Numbered from the stretch's first letter, positions 9,324 to 17,795 are shown. The stretch: 64,000 bases of DNA from Frateuria_A sp035943815 (GCF_035943815.1 NZ_DASZBU010000009.1:62001-126000); one strand, 5' to 3'. Notes: a model not told the origin generated them from the letters alone. Numbers and translations: made by a program.

Positions 9324-9360
9324 ATTCTATTGCCGCAAGTATATTTGTCAAGGCAAATAT
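9324..9360 (-). promoter_or_regulatory. Promoter and candidate MarR operator of the efflux operon
   Basis: The minus strand shows TTGACA (9346-9351), a 16-bp spacer and TAGAAT (9324-9329). A perfect inverted repeat ATATTTG-6 bp-CAAATAT (9341-9360) overlaps the -35 box, the size and placement of a MarR-dimer operator that blocks RNA polymerase. Predicted transcription start is about 9316-9318. The pairing with the adjacent regulator is inferred from position. Confidence 0.7.
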
Positions 9361-9390
9361 CTCGCAGGATGCCATTGCCTCTGCAAACAA

Positions 9391-9639
9391 TCAGCCGGCG
9401 TGCTGCGCGGCCAGCTCGTCGCGCACCAGTGCGGCCAGCGCCGGATGGCGGACGGCGAACAGCTCGAACACGCCCAGCGCGCGCAGGGTCGGCAGCTGTG
9501 CCAGCAGGCGCGGCTCGGCCTCGCGCCGCAGCGCTTCGGGGGTGGCCGGGTCGAGCATCAACTGTGCGTGCACCACGAAATCGGTGAGCGCGTCAGTGTC
9601 CGGCGCGCGAGCGGGAACAGATAGCGATGGCATCGGCAT
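9391..9639 (-). CDS. Small conserved-looking protein of unknown function
   Basis: An 82-residue acidic, helix-rich protein, MPMPSLSVPARAP then a run of Leu/Ala helices ending ALVRDELAAQHAG; no signal peptide or membrane segment. Not recognised as a known family. The start at 9639 is supported by AGGAG five bases upstream. It is divergent from the XRE-type regulator at 9905, with 265 bp between them, which hints that the regulator controls it. A degraded copy of its last 20 or so codons may be present near 10790-10860. Confidence 0.6.
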   Translation of the reverse strand: MPMPSLSVPARAPDTDALTDFVVHAQLMLDPATPEALRREAEPRLLAQLPTLRALGVFELFAVRHPALAALVRDELAAQHAG

Positions 9640-9904
9640 ACTCCTGGTCCTTGTGTGGATAGGCGAGGACGCCCGGCGAGGCCGCGGCGTGACGCGCCGG
9701 CTTGGCGGTGCCGGCAAAAAACCCGCGCATTGCGCGCGGTCTGGTCCGGGGGAACTTCCAACGTACGTCCGCTGCAGCCTCGGCGGAAGGCAGTTCCTAC
9801 TGCTGGTACTCTCGCTACCACCCCGAGCTTCACCCAAGCCTCCCTCAGGCTCCCCAACCACCCAGGGTTTCACCGGCCCGAGATCCATCCCGCTGGAATC
9901 GTCC

Positions 9905-10759
9905 ATGGAACTTTCCCGGCAGCGTTCCGAGCTGAAGGCTTTCCTGCGCGCCCGGCGCGCTGCGTTGACACCCGAGGCAGCCGGGCTGCCGCGCGGCCTG
10001 CGCCGGCTCACGCCGGGCCTGCGGCGCGAAGAGGTCGCCACCCTGGCCGAAGTGGGCGTCACCTGGTACACGTGGCTGGAGCAGGGCCGCGCGATCAACG
10101 TTTCGGCTGCGGCACTGACGCGCATCGCCCGCGCACTGGCGCTGGACGCCACCGACGAGGCCTATCTGTTCGCCCTCGCCGGCGTGCCGCGCGCGGAGCC
10201 GCCGACCGCGCAGCCGGTGCTGCCGCCGGCAATGCAGGGCATGCTAGAGCTGTACCGGGCGCCGGCCTTCGTCATCGATCCGGTGTTCGACGTGCTGGCC
10301 TGGAACCGCATGGCCCAGCGCCTCTACGACTTCGGCCAGTTCCACGGACCACTGGCGCACAACCACCTGTGGAACGCCTTCATGAAGCCGGCGCGCCGGC
10401 GCCTTTACGCGCCCTGCTTCGAACCGGGCATGCTCAACCTGCTGGGCATCTTCCGGGTGAACCACGCGGCGCATCCGCACGATCCGCGTTTCGAGCAGCT
10501 GATCGACGCCTTGGGTCGCGCCAGCCCGGAATTCGTCGAACTCTGGCAGCGCCAGCGGGTGGCGCCGCTGAGCGCCTGGACAGCGCATTTCTTCCATCCG
10601 GATTTCGGTGACGTGCGCGCCCACTCGGTGCGCCTGCCGCTGCGCGACGGGCACGCCGACGGCGCCACCGCGTTCTTCTTCGTACCGCAGGACGCCGCCA
10701 CCCAGGCAAGCTTCGCGCGCATCGCCGCCGAACTGCAGACGCAGACGCCGCCGGCCTGA
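9905..10759 (+). CDS. XRE-family regulator with MmyB-like ligand domain
   Basis: A 284-residue transcription regulator. Residues about 5-80 form an XRE helix-turn-helix (LRREEVATLAEVGVTWYTWLEQGR and the following ARALALDATDEAYLFALAG), and residues about 100-275 a MmyB-like PAS-type domain (PAFVIDPVFDVLAWNRMAQRLY, then FRVNHAAHPHDPRFEQLI). In actinobacteria this architecture binds fatty-acyl or other small ligands; in proteobacteria such proteins often control an adjacent oxidoreductase or small gene. Target unknown; the divergent gene at 9391-9639 is the obvious candidate. Start at the ATG that begins MELSRQRSELKAFL, typical of the family. Confidence 0.88.
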   Translation: MELSRQRSELKAFLRARRAALTPEAAGLPRGLRRLTPGLRREEVATLAEVGVTWYTWLEQGRAINVSAAALTRIARALALDATDEAYLFALAGVPRAEPPTAQPVLPPAMQGMLELYRAPAFVIDPVFDVLAWNRMAQRLYDFGQFHGPLAHNHLWNAFMKPARRRLYAPCFEPGMLNLLGIFRVNHAAHPHDPRFEQLIDALGRASPEFVELWQRQRVAPLSAWTAHFFHPDFGDVRAHSVRLPLRDGHADGATAFFFVPQDAATQASFARIAAELQTQTPPA

Positions 10760-10789
10760 GCGACGGCACTCCGCTTCAAGCCTCACCGG

Positions 10790-10860
10790 CAACTCATGGC
10801 GCGTGGCCAGTTCGTCGCGCAGCAGCGCCGCCGGCGCACGTTCGCACACCTCGAAGCCTT
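10790..10860 (-). pseudogene. Possible degraded copy of the 82-residue small gene (C-terminal part)
   Basis: Read on the minus strand this stretch gives FEVCERAPAALLRDELATRH, which resembles FELFAVRHPALAALVRDELAAQH at the C-terminus of the gene at 9391-9639. The DNA also matches over about 35 bases (GGCCAG-TCGTCGCGCA-CAG pattern at 9406 and 10805). No start codon or full frame remains. It could be a partial duplication or chance similarity in a high-GC background. Confidence 0.35.
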
Positions 10861-10884
10861 CCGAGTGGACAGCTCGGTCGAACA

Positions 10885-11292
10885 TAGGCCACACGACGAA
10901 GGGAGCGACTGGCACCAGCACGTGCGCGCCACTTCTTCTATATCGAGTCCGGCATGGTCGGCATTCGCACGCGCGAGGGCGCCTGGGCCCTTTCGCCACA
11001 GCGGGTGGGCTGGATGCCGCCGGGCGAGCCGCATACCGTGCGCATGCCCGCGCGCTGCGCGGCTGGGACATGTTCGAGGCGCTGCAGGTGCCAACGATCT
11101 GATGCGCGCTGATGCTGCGCGCCGCCGACTGGACGCTGCTCGATAACACTCCACGAGCAGCAGGATCGCGCTGAGGGTGCTGATGGACGGGTGGCGCGGC
11201 GCGCGCCGCAGCTGGGCCTGCCCAGCGACCGACGCGTGCTGCGCATCGCCCACAGCGTCAACACCTTCGGCGAAGTTCCGGCGCGCCTCCGG
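10885..11292 (+). pseudogene. AraC-family regulator remnant (frameshifted cupin domain, HTH lost)
   Basis: Three frames together read like the N-terminal cupin of an AraC/XylS regulator: EGSDWHQHVRA, then after a shift HFFYIESGMVGIRTREG and ALSPQRVGWMPPGEPHTVRM, then after another shift RGWDMFEALQV, and further down SDRRVLRIAHSV, which resembles the linker before the HTH. At least two frameshifts and several stops separate these blocks, and no recognisable HTH remains. This is a decayed gene rather than an intact one; sequencing error alone is unlikely because the C-terminal domain is missing. Confidence 0.65.
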
Positions 11293-11294
11293 CA

Positions 11295-11494
11295 ATGGCC
11301 GGGCGCTACTTCGAACGGATGCCCGCCTCCGCCTGTGGGGGCCTGCTGCTGTTCCTGATCGCAGCCCCCGGCGGAATCGTGCCTTGCTTAACCTGGGCTG
11401 CCACTGGAAGCGGTTGCCGTTGCCCAAATGGATGGTGGCCGCGCTGGTCGCGGTGAGCGGCTTCGTGCTGTCGATGAGCGCCGCCTGGGCGTAG
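11295..11494 (+). pseudogene. Remnant of a membrane protein C-terminus
   Basis: Two frames join into what looks like the end of an integral membrane protein: MPASACGGLLLFLIAAPGGI in one frame, then HWKRLPLPKWMVAALVAVSGFV and a short tail to a stop at 11494 in another. Two hydrophobic helices separated by a basic loop are visible. The family was not recognised. It continues the decayed stretch that starts after 10760; nothing else was seen between 10760 and 11548. Confidence 0.4.
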
Positions 11495-11512
11495 CCGGAC
11501 TCGGCCCTTCCG

Positions 11513-11539
11513 CCCCTCTCCCGCAGAGAGAGAGAGGGG
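11513..11539. repeat. CCCCTCTCCC-type intergenic palindrome
   Basis: CCCCTCTCCCG followed by an AG run and GGGG forms an imperfect hairpin. It lies 10 bp after the end of the S9 peptidase gene (minus strand) and resembles five other intergenic elements in this window. It may act as a terminator or be a REP-like repeat. Confidence 0.5.
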
Positions 11540-11548
11540 TTCACTGGG

Positions 11549-13969
11549 TCACCGGGCCGGCTTCACGTAGGTCTCGAACAATTCGTCGATGCGCCGGTAC
11601 TCGTCGTACCAGGAGTCGGCATGCACGAAGCCGTGCCGCTCCATCGGATAAAGCGAGATCCAGAAGTTCTTCTTGTGCAGCTCGATGAAGCGCTGGTACA
11701 GGCGGATCGAATCGGCCGCCATCACATTGTCGTCGATCAGGCCGTGCTGGATCAGCAGCGGATCGGCCAGCTGGTCGGCGTAGCTGATCGGCGAGCTGAT
11801 CGCGTAGGCGTGCGGGTCCAGCTGCGGGTCGTTGAGAATATCGGAGGTGTACTCGTGGTTGTACAGCCGCCAGTCGCTGACCGGCCGCAGCGCGGCGCCC
11901 GCGGCGAACTCGCCCGGCGCGCGCAGTAGCGCCATCTCGGTCATGAAGCCGCCGTAGCTGCCGCCATAGATGCCTACGCGCTTGGGATCGGCCTGGTGGT
12001 GCTTGACCAGCCAGGCCTTGCCGTCGAGCAGGTCCTCCAGCTCCGGATGGCCCATCTGGCGGTAGATCGCGTCGCGCCAGTCGCGGCCGTAGCCCTCTGA
12101 GGCGCGATAATCCATGTCCAGCACCACATAGCCTTGGCTCACCAGCAAGTTGTGGAACATCTGCTCGCGGAAGTAGTTCGACCAGGACAGCGTGACGTTC
12201 TGCAGGTAGCCGGCGCCGTGCACGAAGATCACCGCGGGCTTCGATGCGCCGCTTTCGTTGGCCGGGCCGTAGTACTTGGCGTAGATCGTCCCCGCACCAT
12301 GGCTGGAAGGCACCTCGACGATCTTCGGCGCGATCCAGGCGCGCGCGGTGAAGGCGCTCTTCATGGTGTTCGTCAGTTGGCGCGGCGTGCCGCCGTCGGC
12401 CGGCTGAACCGCCAGCTGCGCGAGCACGTAGGGTGAGGAGTGCAGCACCGCCAGCCAGCCGCCGTCGGGCGAGAGCGCGAACTCGTCCATGCCCTGGTAG
12501 CGGGTCACGCGCGCGAGCTCGCCGCCTGCACTGGGCACGCGGTAGACGTCGTAGCTGTAGGGCGCGACCTTGTTGCTGCGCAGGTAGAACCAGCGACCGT
12601 CCTCGGAGAGCCGCGGGTGGCTCACCTCGAACCGGCCCGAGGTCAGCGCGCGCGCCTTGCCGTCGAGCGCCTTGGTGTAGAGCTGCGAGTAGCCGCTCTC
12701 CTCGGACAGGTACCACAGCGTGCGGTTGTCCTTGAGCCAGCCGAAATCGTTGAAGTTCCAGTTGATCCAGGCGTCGTCGTGCAGGCGGTGCTGGTTGACG
12801 AGCGCGTGGCGGGCGAAGTCGACGCTGGCGATCCAGCGGTCCTTGTTGTCGATCGCGCGCAACTGGATGGCCAGATGGCTGCCATCCTCGCTCCACACGA
12901 TGCCGCCGCCGCCACCGTCCTCTGCGCTGGAGATGATGCGCACCGCGCGCACCTCCGGCGCCTTGAGGGCCCTGGCCTCGTCGTCCTTGCCGGCCTTGGC
13001 GAGTGCCGCGACGGTCTTTGCACGGATCGCCGCGAGCGGATCGTCCTTGATGCCAGGCAGGCCGTCGGTCAGCAGCGGGTAGTGCTTGTGCTCGCGCAGG
13101 TCCAGCAGCAGCAGCGACTGCGGCGCCGGATCGTTGCGCCCCACGTAGACGCGCGCCTCCTGCCCCTCCGCGTAGCCGGAGTCGGTCACGTAGTGGGTCA
13201 CGCTGGGGTGGCGGCCGGGCGCGTAGTCCTTCGCCCGCGTGACCAGCAGCAACCAGCGGCCGTCGGGCGATAGTTCGGTGTCGAGCGCCACGATCTTGTC
13301 GCCGAGCCAGAACGGCTCCGGCGCGCGACTGGGGTCGGCCTCGGCCAGCGCCTTGTCGTCGGCGCGCTTGGCCTCCTTCTGCGCCTTGAGCTGGCGCAGG
13401 GTGGAGAAGAGCTTCAGCTGCTCGTCCTCCAGCGCGTCGGCCTTGTCCTGCTGCGGGTCGTCGGCAAATTTCAGGATCGCCGCCGGCGCGCCGACCGCGC
13501 GGGCGATGTCGTAGCTGTACCAGTCGTTGCCCGCGCGGTACTGAAGCGCGTGGCCGTCGGCGGAAAACTGCGGCGAGGTTTCCTCCTCGGCCGTCTGCGT
13601 GACCTGTACGGTGCGGCCGTCGGCCAGCCTGCGCAGAAACACGTCGCCGTGGCGCACGAAGGCGGCGTAGCGATGCGCGCGGTCGTAAACCGCCGGGCCG
13701 TCGGCCTGTGCCACCGCCGCCGGGTCGAGCTTCTCGCTGCGGCCAGTGGCCGGATCGACGCGGTACAAGTCGCGCACCTCGCTGCCGTCGCGCTTGAGCC
13801 GGTAGTAGATCGCCCGCCCGTCCACGCTCCAGTAGGAAGACTCCACCGCCTGCCCGATCCAGTCGGGATTGGCCATTACCGTTTCCAGGTCGAGCGGAGC
13901 CGCAGCCGTAGCCGCTACTGCCGGCAAGGCGGTGAGGGCGACGAGGCCCGCCAGGAAAAGTCGACGCAT
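11549..13969 (-). CDS. Secreted DPP4/prolyl-oligopeptidase-type S9 peptidase
   Basis: An 806-residue serine peptidase. A signal peptide (MRRLFLAGLVALTALPAVAA) is followed by a beta-propeller-like half with WD/PD40-type repeats (about 50-540) and a C-terminal alpha/beta hydrolase. The nucleophile is in GIYGGSYGGF, the acid in HGLIDDN and the histidine in PMERHGFVH. Such enzymes cut dipeptides after Pro or Ala, here in the periplasm or outside the cell, to help peptide use. The start at 13969 was chosen because it opens the signal peptide; an upstream ATG at 14026 would bury it. Monocistronic, with a palindrome just after the stop. Confidence 0.92.
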   Translation of the reverse strand: MRRLFLAGLVALTALPAVAATAAAPLDLETVMANPDWIGQAVESSYWSVDGRAIYYRLKRDGSEVRDLYRVDPATGRSEKLDPAAVAQADGPAVYDRAHRYAAFVRHGDVFLRRLADGRTVQVTQTAEEETSPQFSADGHALQYRAGNDWYSYDIARAVGAPAAILKFADDPQQDKADALEDEQLKLFSTLRQLKAQKEAKRADDKALAEADPSRAPEPFWLGDKIVALDTELSPDGRWLLLVTRAKDYAPGRHPSVTHYVTDSGYAEGQEARVYVGRNDPAPQSLLLLDLREHKHYPLLTDGLPGIKDDPLAAIRAKTVAALAKAGKDDEARALKAPEVRAVRIISSAEDGGGGGIVWSEDGSHLAIQLRAIDNKDRWIASVDFARHALVNQHRLHDDAWINWNFNDFGWLKDNRTLWYLSEESGYSQLYTKALDGKARALTSGRFEVSHPRLSEDGRWFYLRSNKVAPYSYDVYRVPSAGGELARVTRYQGMDEFALSPDGGWLAVLHSSPYVLAQLAVQPADGGTPRQLTNTMKSAFTARAWIAPKIVEVPSSHGAGTIYAKYYGPANESGASKPAVIFVHGAGYLQNVTLSWSNYFREQMFHNLLVSQGYVVLDMDYRASEGYGRDWRDAIYRQMGHPELEDLLDGKAWLVKHHQADPKRVGIYGGSYGGFMTEMALLRAPGEFAAGAALRPVSDWRLYNHEYTSDILNDPQLDPHAYAISSPISYADQLADPLLIQHGLIDDNVMAADSIRLYQRFIELHKKNFWISLYPMERHGFVHADSWYDEYRRIDELFETYVKPAR

Positions 13970-14071
13970 GCAAGCACTCCGCGGTCGCAAAAGCGTCGAG
14001 CATAGCCAAGCCCACAGATGCCGCAAACCCGCGTCTATGAAAGCCGTCGCTGCGCGAAGCGCACCTTCGCC

Positions 14072-14106
14072 CCCTCTCCCCGGCTCCTCTCAAAGATGGG
14101 GAGAGG
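14072..14106. repeat. CCCTCTCCCC...GGGGAGAGG intergenic palindrome
   Basis: CCCTCTCCCC (14072-14081) and GGGGAGAGG (14098-14106) form a 9-bp stem. The element lies in the divergent region between the S9 peptidase and the esterase, so it cannot be a simple terminator for either gene; this argues for a dispersed repeat. Confidence 0.55.
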
Positions 14107-14218
14107 ATCGAGGTAAGGAGCCAATCTTGCGAAGGGCCCACACCCCATTCACCATTCGCGCGGGCAACGCCACGTCGCATGGACGACACTGCCCACTCTC
14201 CTGCCCAACTGGACTCCC

Positions 14219-14884
14219 ATGACACACCTCCCGGCCATCGAACGCGAAACCGGCCCCGCTCCCGGCTACAGCATCCTCTGGCTGCACGGCCTGGGCGCGG
14301 ACGGCAACGACTTCGCGCCGATCGTGCCTGAGCTGGTGGACAGGAGCTGGCCTGCGCTGCGCTTCGTGTTCCCGCATGCGCCGGTGCAGCCGGTCAGCAT
14401 CAACGGCGGCGTGCCGATGCGGGCCTGGTACGACATCGTCGGCTTCGACGCGCGCGCGCCGCAGGACGAGGCCGGTATCCGCCGCACGATCGCAGCGGTA
14501 GCGGCGCTGATCGCGCGCGAGCACGAACGCGGCGTGCCGAGCGAGCGCATCGTGCTGGCCGGCTTCTCGCAGGGCGGCGCCATCGCGCTCGCCGCCGGCC
14601 TGCGTCACGCGCAGCCGCTGGCCGGCATAGTCGCGCTGTCTACCTATCTGCCGATCGCCGCCACGCTGGCGCCCGAGCGCAGCGCGGCCAACGCCCGCGT
14701 GCCGATATTCTGGGGCCACGGCACGGCCGATCCGGTGGTAGCGCTGCAGCGGGGGCTGGATTCGCGACGACTGCTGGAAGAAATGGGCTACACGATCGAC
14801 TGGCACACCTATCCGATGCCACACTCGGTGTGCGCCGAGGAGATCGCCGACCTGCGGCGCTGGCTTGGCGACCGCCTCGTCTGA
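14219..14884 (+). CDS. Phospholipase/carboxylesterase family alpha/beta hydrolase
   Basis: A 221-residue serine hydrolase of the carboxylesterase/lysophospholipase (acyl-protein thioesterase-like) family. The oxyanion-hole motif LWLHGLGADGNDF is at about residues 19-31, the nucleophile elbow GFSQGG near Ser117, the acid in WGHGTADPVV and the histidine in YPMPHSVC. It hydrolyses short-chain esters or thioesters in the cytoplasm. No signal peptide. It is followed by a hairpin and then the sensor kinase gene 79 bp downstream. The physiological substrate is unknown. Confidence 0.9.
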   Translation: MTHLPAIERETGPAPGYSILWLHGLGADGNDFAPIVPELVDRSWPALRFVFPHAPVQPVSINGGVPMRAWYDIVGFDARAPQDEAGIRRTIAAVAALIAREHERGVPSERIVLAGFSQGGAIALAAGLRHAQPLAGIVALSTYLPIAATLAPERSAANARVPIFWGHGTADPVVALQRGLDSRRLLEEMGYTIDWHTYPMPHSVCAEEIADLRRWLGDRLV

Positions 14885-14897
14885 TCTCCATGCCGAG

Positions 14898-14922
14898 CCC
14901 TCCCCGCCAACGCGGGGCAGGG
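14898..14922. repeat. CCCTCCCCGC...GCGGGGCAGGG hairpin
   Basis: An imperfect hairpin with a CAAC loop follows the esterase stop by 13 bp. No T run follows, so termination is uncertain. It belongs to the same loose group of C/T-rich and G/A-rich palindromes as the elements at 11513, 14072, 17743, 20722 and 28919. Confidence 0.45.
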
Positions 14923-14963
14923 ACGGAGCCGCCAGCCCCCACCCCTACGGCATACTGGCGCGC

Positions 14964-16013
14964 ATGAGCGCTCCCCCCCCAGCCCGCACGCCCAGCCCGC
15001 TGCCGGATTTCTGCCGGCTCCCGGCGGTAGCTGCGCTGTTCGCGGTCGGCGCGCTCACCGTCACGCTGATGTGGCTGACGCCGGACAACCCACGCGGCTG
15101 GCGCGGCTACAGCGTGGGCATGCTGTTCGTCAGCTGGCTGTCGGTGCTGATCGCGCTGGCGCTGTGCTATGCGCGGCCGTGGCTGCAGCGCCTGGGTGGC
15201 TGGATGCCCTATGCCGGTGTGTGGCTGGTGATGATGCTGGTGGTGGCCGCGGCCAGCGCATGCGCGCGCTGGATGGACCTGGCGCTGCAACTGGACCTGG
15301 TGCGCGTCCCGCCAGCGGCGTTCGTGCGCGACAACCTGCTGGTCGCCGCCCTGCTCGGCGCCGCGATGCTGCGCTATTTCTATGTGCTGGCGCAGTGGCA
15401 GGCGCGCCTGGCGGCGGTGGCACACGCGCAGGTCGATGCGCTGCAGGCGCGCATCCGGCCGCACTTCCTGTTCAACAGCATGAACACGGTGGCCGCGCTG
15501 GTGCGAGTCGACCCGGCGGCGGCCGAGCGCACCATCGAGGACCTGTGCGAATTGTTCCGCGCGGCGCTCGGCGCCACCGGCACGCACGAAGGCACGCTGG
15601 GCGAGGAGCTGGCGCTCATCGAGCGCTACCTCGCGATCGAACAGCTGCGCCTGGGCGAACGGCTGCACGTGCGCCGCGAGCTCGACGCCATGCCGCCCGC
15701 TTACCCGCTGCCGCGCCTGTTGCTCCAGCCGCTGGTGGAGAACGCCGTGCGCCACGGCATCCAGCCGCTGCGTGAAGGGGGCGAAGTACGGCTGCGCGGC
15801 TGGCACGACACGCGCACGCTGCACATCGAGATCGACAACCCGCTGCCGCCCTCACCCACCGCGCCCGGCCACGGCCACGGCCTGACCAACGTGCGCCAAC
15901 GCGTGGCCTATCGCTACGGCACGCGCGCCACGGTCGAGGCCGGGCCGCGCGAGGGCCGCTTCGTGGTGGCGCTGCGCCTGCCGCTCGACGCGCCGCAAGC
16001 GGGGTCCGGCTGA
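14964..16013 (+). CDS. algZ: LytS/AlgZ-type sensor histidine kinase
   Basis: A 349-residue membrane kinase. Four hydrophobic helices occupy about residues 18-150. The His_kinase motif RPHFLFNSMNTVAALVRVDP (phospho-His near residue 170) is followed by an ATPase domain with LLQPLVENAVRHGIQP and GLTNVRQR. This is the unusual LytS/AlgZ family, which lacks the standard H-box. The stop overlaps the start of the response regulator (TGATG), so translation is coupled. AlgZ/AlgR control alginate and type IV pilus genes in Pseudomonas; the targets here are not known. Start at the ATG at 14964; in-frame codons upstream encode a non-conserved polar extension. Confidence 0.9.
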   Translation: MSAPPPARTPSPLPDFCRLPAVAALFAVGALTVTLMWLTPDNPRGWRGYSVGMLFVSWLSVLIALALCYARPWLQRLGGWMPYAGVWLVMMLVVAAASACARWMDLALQLDLVRVPPAAFVRDNLLVAALLGAAMLRYFYVLAQWQARLAAVAHAQVDALQARIRPHFLFNSMNTVAALVRVDPAAAERTIEDLCELFRAALGATGTHEGTLGEELALIERYLAIEQLRLGERLHVRRELDAMPPAYPLPRLLLQPLVENAVRHGIQPLREGGEVRLRGWHDTRTLHIEIDNPLPPSPTAPGHGHGLTNVRQRVAYRYGTRATVEAGPREGRFVVALRLPLDAPQAGSG

Positions 16014-16717
16014 TGCGCGTGCTGATCGTCGACGACGAACCGCTCGCCCGTGCGCGCCTGGCCGCGCTGCTGGGCGAATGCGAGGGTGTGGCCGTGGCTG
16101 GCAGCGTCGGTGATGGCCAAGCCGCGCTGGCGGCGATCGGCCAGACGCAGCTGGACCTGCTGCTCTTGGACATCAACATGCCTGGCCTGGACGGCGCCGC
16201 GCTGGCGGCCCGGCTGGCGGGGCAGGCGCGCCCGCAGATTGTTTTCTGCACCGCCTACGAGAACCATGCGCTGACCGCCTTCGAAGTGGGCGCGGTCGAC
16301 TACCTGCTCAAGCCCGTGCGGCTGGAACGCCTGCGCGAGGCGCTGCAGCGCGCCCGCGTGCGCCTGGCCGCCGCGCCAGCCGAAGCGATCGGCTACCTGC
16401 GCGGCCGCCTGCGCGGCGAGCAGGTGCGAATCGCGCTCACCGAGGTGGTCTGCCTGCTGGCCGAGGAAAAATACGTGGTGGTGCGCCACGCCGGCGGCGA
16501 ACTGCTGATCGAGGAATCGCTGCGGCAGCTGGAGGAGGCCTACCCGACCCAGTTGGTGCGCCTGCACCGCAACTGCCTGGTGCCCGCACCGCGCCTGCTG
16601 GGCCTGAAGACCCTGGCCGACGGTCGCGTGCTGGCGCGCCTGGCCGGCACCGATCTCAGCCCCGAGGTGAGCCGGCGCAACCTGCCGGCGGTACGCAAGC
16701 TGCTTCGCAGCGGCTGA
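16013..16717 (+). CDS. algR: LytTR-family response regulator, AlgR-like
   Basis: A 234-residue regulator: receiver domain (about 1-120) with the acidic pair VDDEP, the phosphoacceptor in LLLLDINMPGLDG and the conserved lysine in YLLKPV; then a LytTR DNA-binding domain (about 135-230) with EEKYVVVRHAGGELLIEESL and RLHRNCLVP. LytTR proteins bind DNA through beta-strands rather than a helix-turn-helix. It overlaps the kinase gene by one base and lies about 100 bp before hemC, the order known from Pseudomonas and Xanthomonas. Confidence 0.93.
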   Translation: MRVLIVDDEPLARARLAALLGECEGVAVAGSVGDGQAALAAIGQTQLDLLLLDINMPGLDGAALAARLAGQARPQIVFCTAYENHALTAFEVGAVDYLLKPVRLERLREALQRARVRLAAAPAEAIGYLRGRLRGEQVRIALTEVVCLLAEEKYVVVRHAGGELLIEESLRQLEEAYPTQLVRLHRNCLVPAPRLLGLKTLADGRVLARLAGTDLSPEVSRRNLPAVRKLLRSG

Positions 16718-16818
16718 AGCGCTGCACGCGACGCCAACTGCAAAATCGTCGCGGGCGGGCACGTCCAGGCCGCTCCTGCGCGACAATGTGCACCGCTGTC
16801 TACTCTCACGGAACTCCG

Positions 16819-17733
16819 ATGGCCGTTTCCCTCCTGCGCATCGCCACCCGCAAGAGCGCGCTCGCGTTGTGGCAGGCCGAACACGTTGCCGCTCGCCTGC
16901 GCGAAACGCATCCGGGCCTGGCCGTCGACCTGGTGCCGATGACCACCCGCGGCGACGAGATCGCCGATCGCCCGCTGGCCGCCATTGGCGGCAAAGGACT
17001 GTTCCTCAAGGAACTGGAAGTGGCGATGCTCGAAGGCCGCGCCGATCTGGCGGTGCATTCGCTCAAGGACGTCCCGGCCGAGCTCGAACCTGGCTTCGTG
17101 CTGCCGGCGATGCTGCCGCGCGCGGATGCTGCCGATGCCTTCGTCTGCAACCGGCACGCCACGCTCGCCTCGTTGCCGCACGCCGCCCGCGTGGGCACCT
17201 CTTCGCTGCGCCGCCAGGCGCAGCTGCGCGCGGCGCGACCGGACCTGGAACTGCTCGACCTGCGCGGCAACGTCAACACGCGCCTGGCCAAGCTGGACGC
17301 AGGTGACTACGACGCCATCGTGCTCGCCTGCGCGGGGCTCGAACGCCTGGGCCTGGCCGGACGCATCCGCCAGCGGCTGGCCGCGCCGGACTGGCTGCCG
17401 GCGCCGGGGCAGGCGGCGATCGCGATCGAGGCGCGCGCGGACCAGCCGGCCGTGCTGGCGCTGCTGGCCGCGCTGGACGACGCCGACACGCGCGTGACGG
17501 TGAGCGCCGAGCGCGCCATGAACCACGCGCTCGGCGGCAGTTGCACGGTGCCCGTGGCGGCCTGGTGCGTGCTAGGCGAACACGGCCTGCACCTGCGTGG
17601 GTTGGTGGGCGATGCGACCCAAGGGCGCTTGCTGCGCGCGGAAGCGCAGGGCGTGGCCGACCAGCCCGAGGCGCTCGGCCGCGTGGTGGCCGATGCCCTG
17701 CTGGCGCAGGGCGCGGGCGAAATGCTCGGCTAA
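16819..17733 (+). CDS. hemC: Porphobilinogen deaminase (hydroxymethylbilane synthase)
   Basis: A 304-residue cytoplasmic enzyme that joins four porphobilinogens into hydroxymethylbilane in haem synthesis. The N-terminus LRIATRKSALALWQAEHV, the substrate loop LKDVPAELEPGFVLPAMLPR and the cofactor cysteine in LGGSCTVPVAAW (which carries the dipyrromethane) are all present. Length is typical. The ATG at 16819 is preferred over one at 16786 because the family begins close to the RIATR motif. Next to algZR, as in related genera. Confidence 0.96.
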   Translation: MAVSLLRIATRKSALALWQAEHVAARLRETHPGLAVDLVPMTTRGDEIADRPLAAIGGKGLFLKELEVAMLEGRADLAVHSLKDVPAELEPGFVLPAMLPRADAADAFVCNRHATLASLPHAARVGTSSLRRQAQLRAARPDLELLDLRGNVNTRLAKLDAGDYDAIVLACAGLERLGLAGRIRQRLAAPDWLPAPGQAAIAIEARADQPAVLALLAALDDADTRVTVSAERAMNHALGGSCTVPVAAWCVLGEHGLHLRGLVGDATQGRLLRAEAQGVADQPEALGRVVADALLAQGAGEMLG

Positions 17734-17742
17734 TTCGACGGC

Positions 17743-17785
17743 GCCGCCTTGCCCCTTCTCCCGTGGGGAGAGGTGGCAAGGCGGC
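17743..17785. repeat. Long intergenic palindrome, possible bidirectional terminator
   Basis: GCCGCCTTGCC (17743-17753) pairs perfectly with GGCAAGGCGGC (17775-17785); inside, CCTTCTCCC and GGGGAGAGG make an inner stem around GTG. It lies between the convergent hemC and DUF481 genes, so it can serve both. Its core is the C/T-rich palindrome seen elsewhere in the window. Confidence 0.6.
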
Positions 17786-17795
17786 ATGCAGGGGC

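Noticed and set aside
9760..9785. GGAAC...CGTC before the XRE gene as an ECF-sigma promoter
   Set aside because: The spacing between the two elements is about 10 bp rather than the usual 16-17.
11523..11540. AG repeat near 11530 as the start of a CRISPR or satellite
   Set aside because: Simple dinucleotide run within a hairpin; no spacer-repeat pattern.
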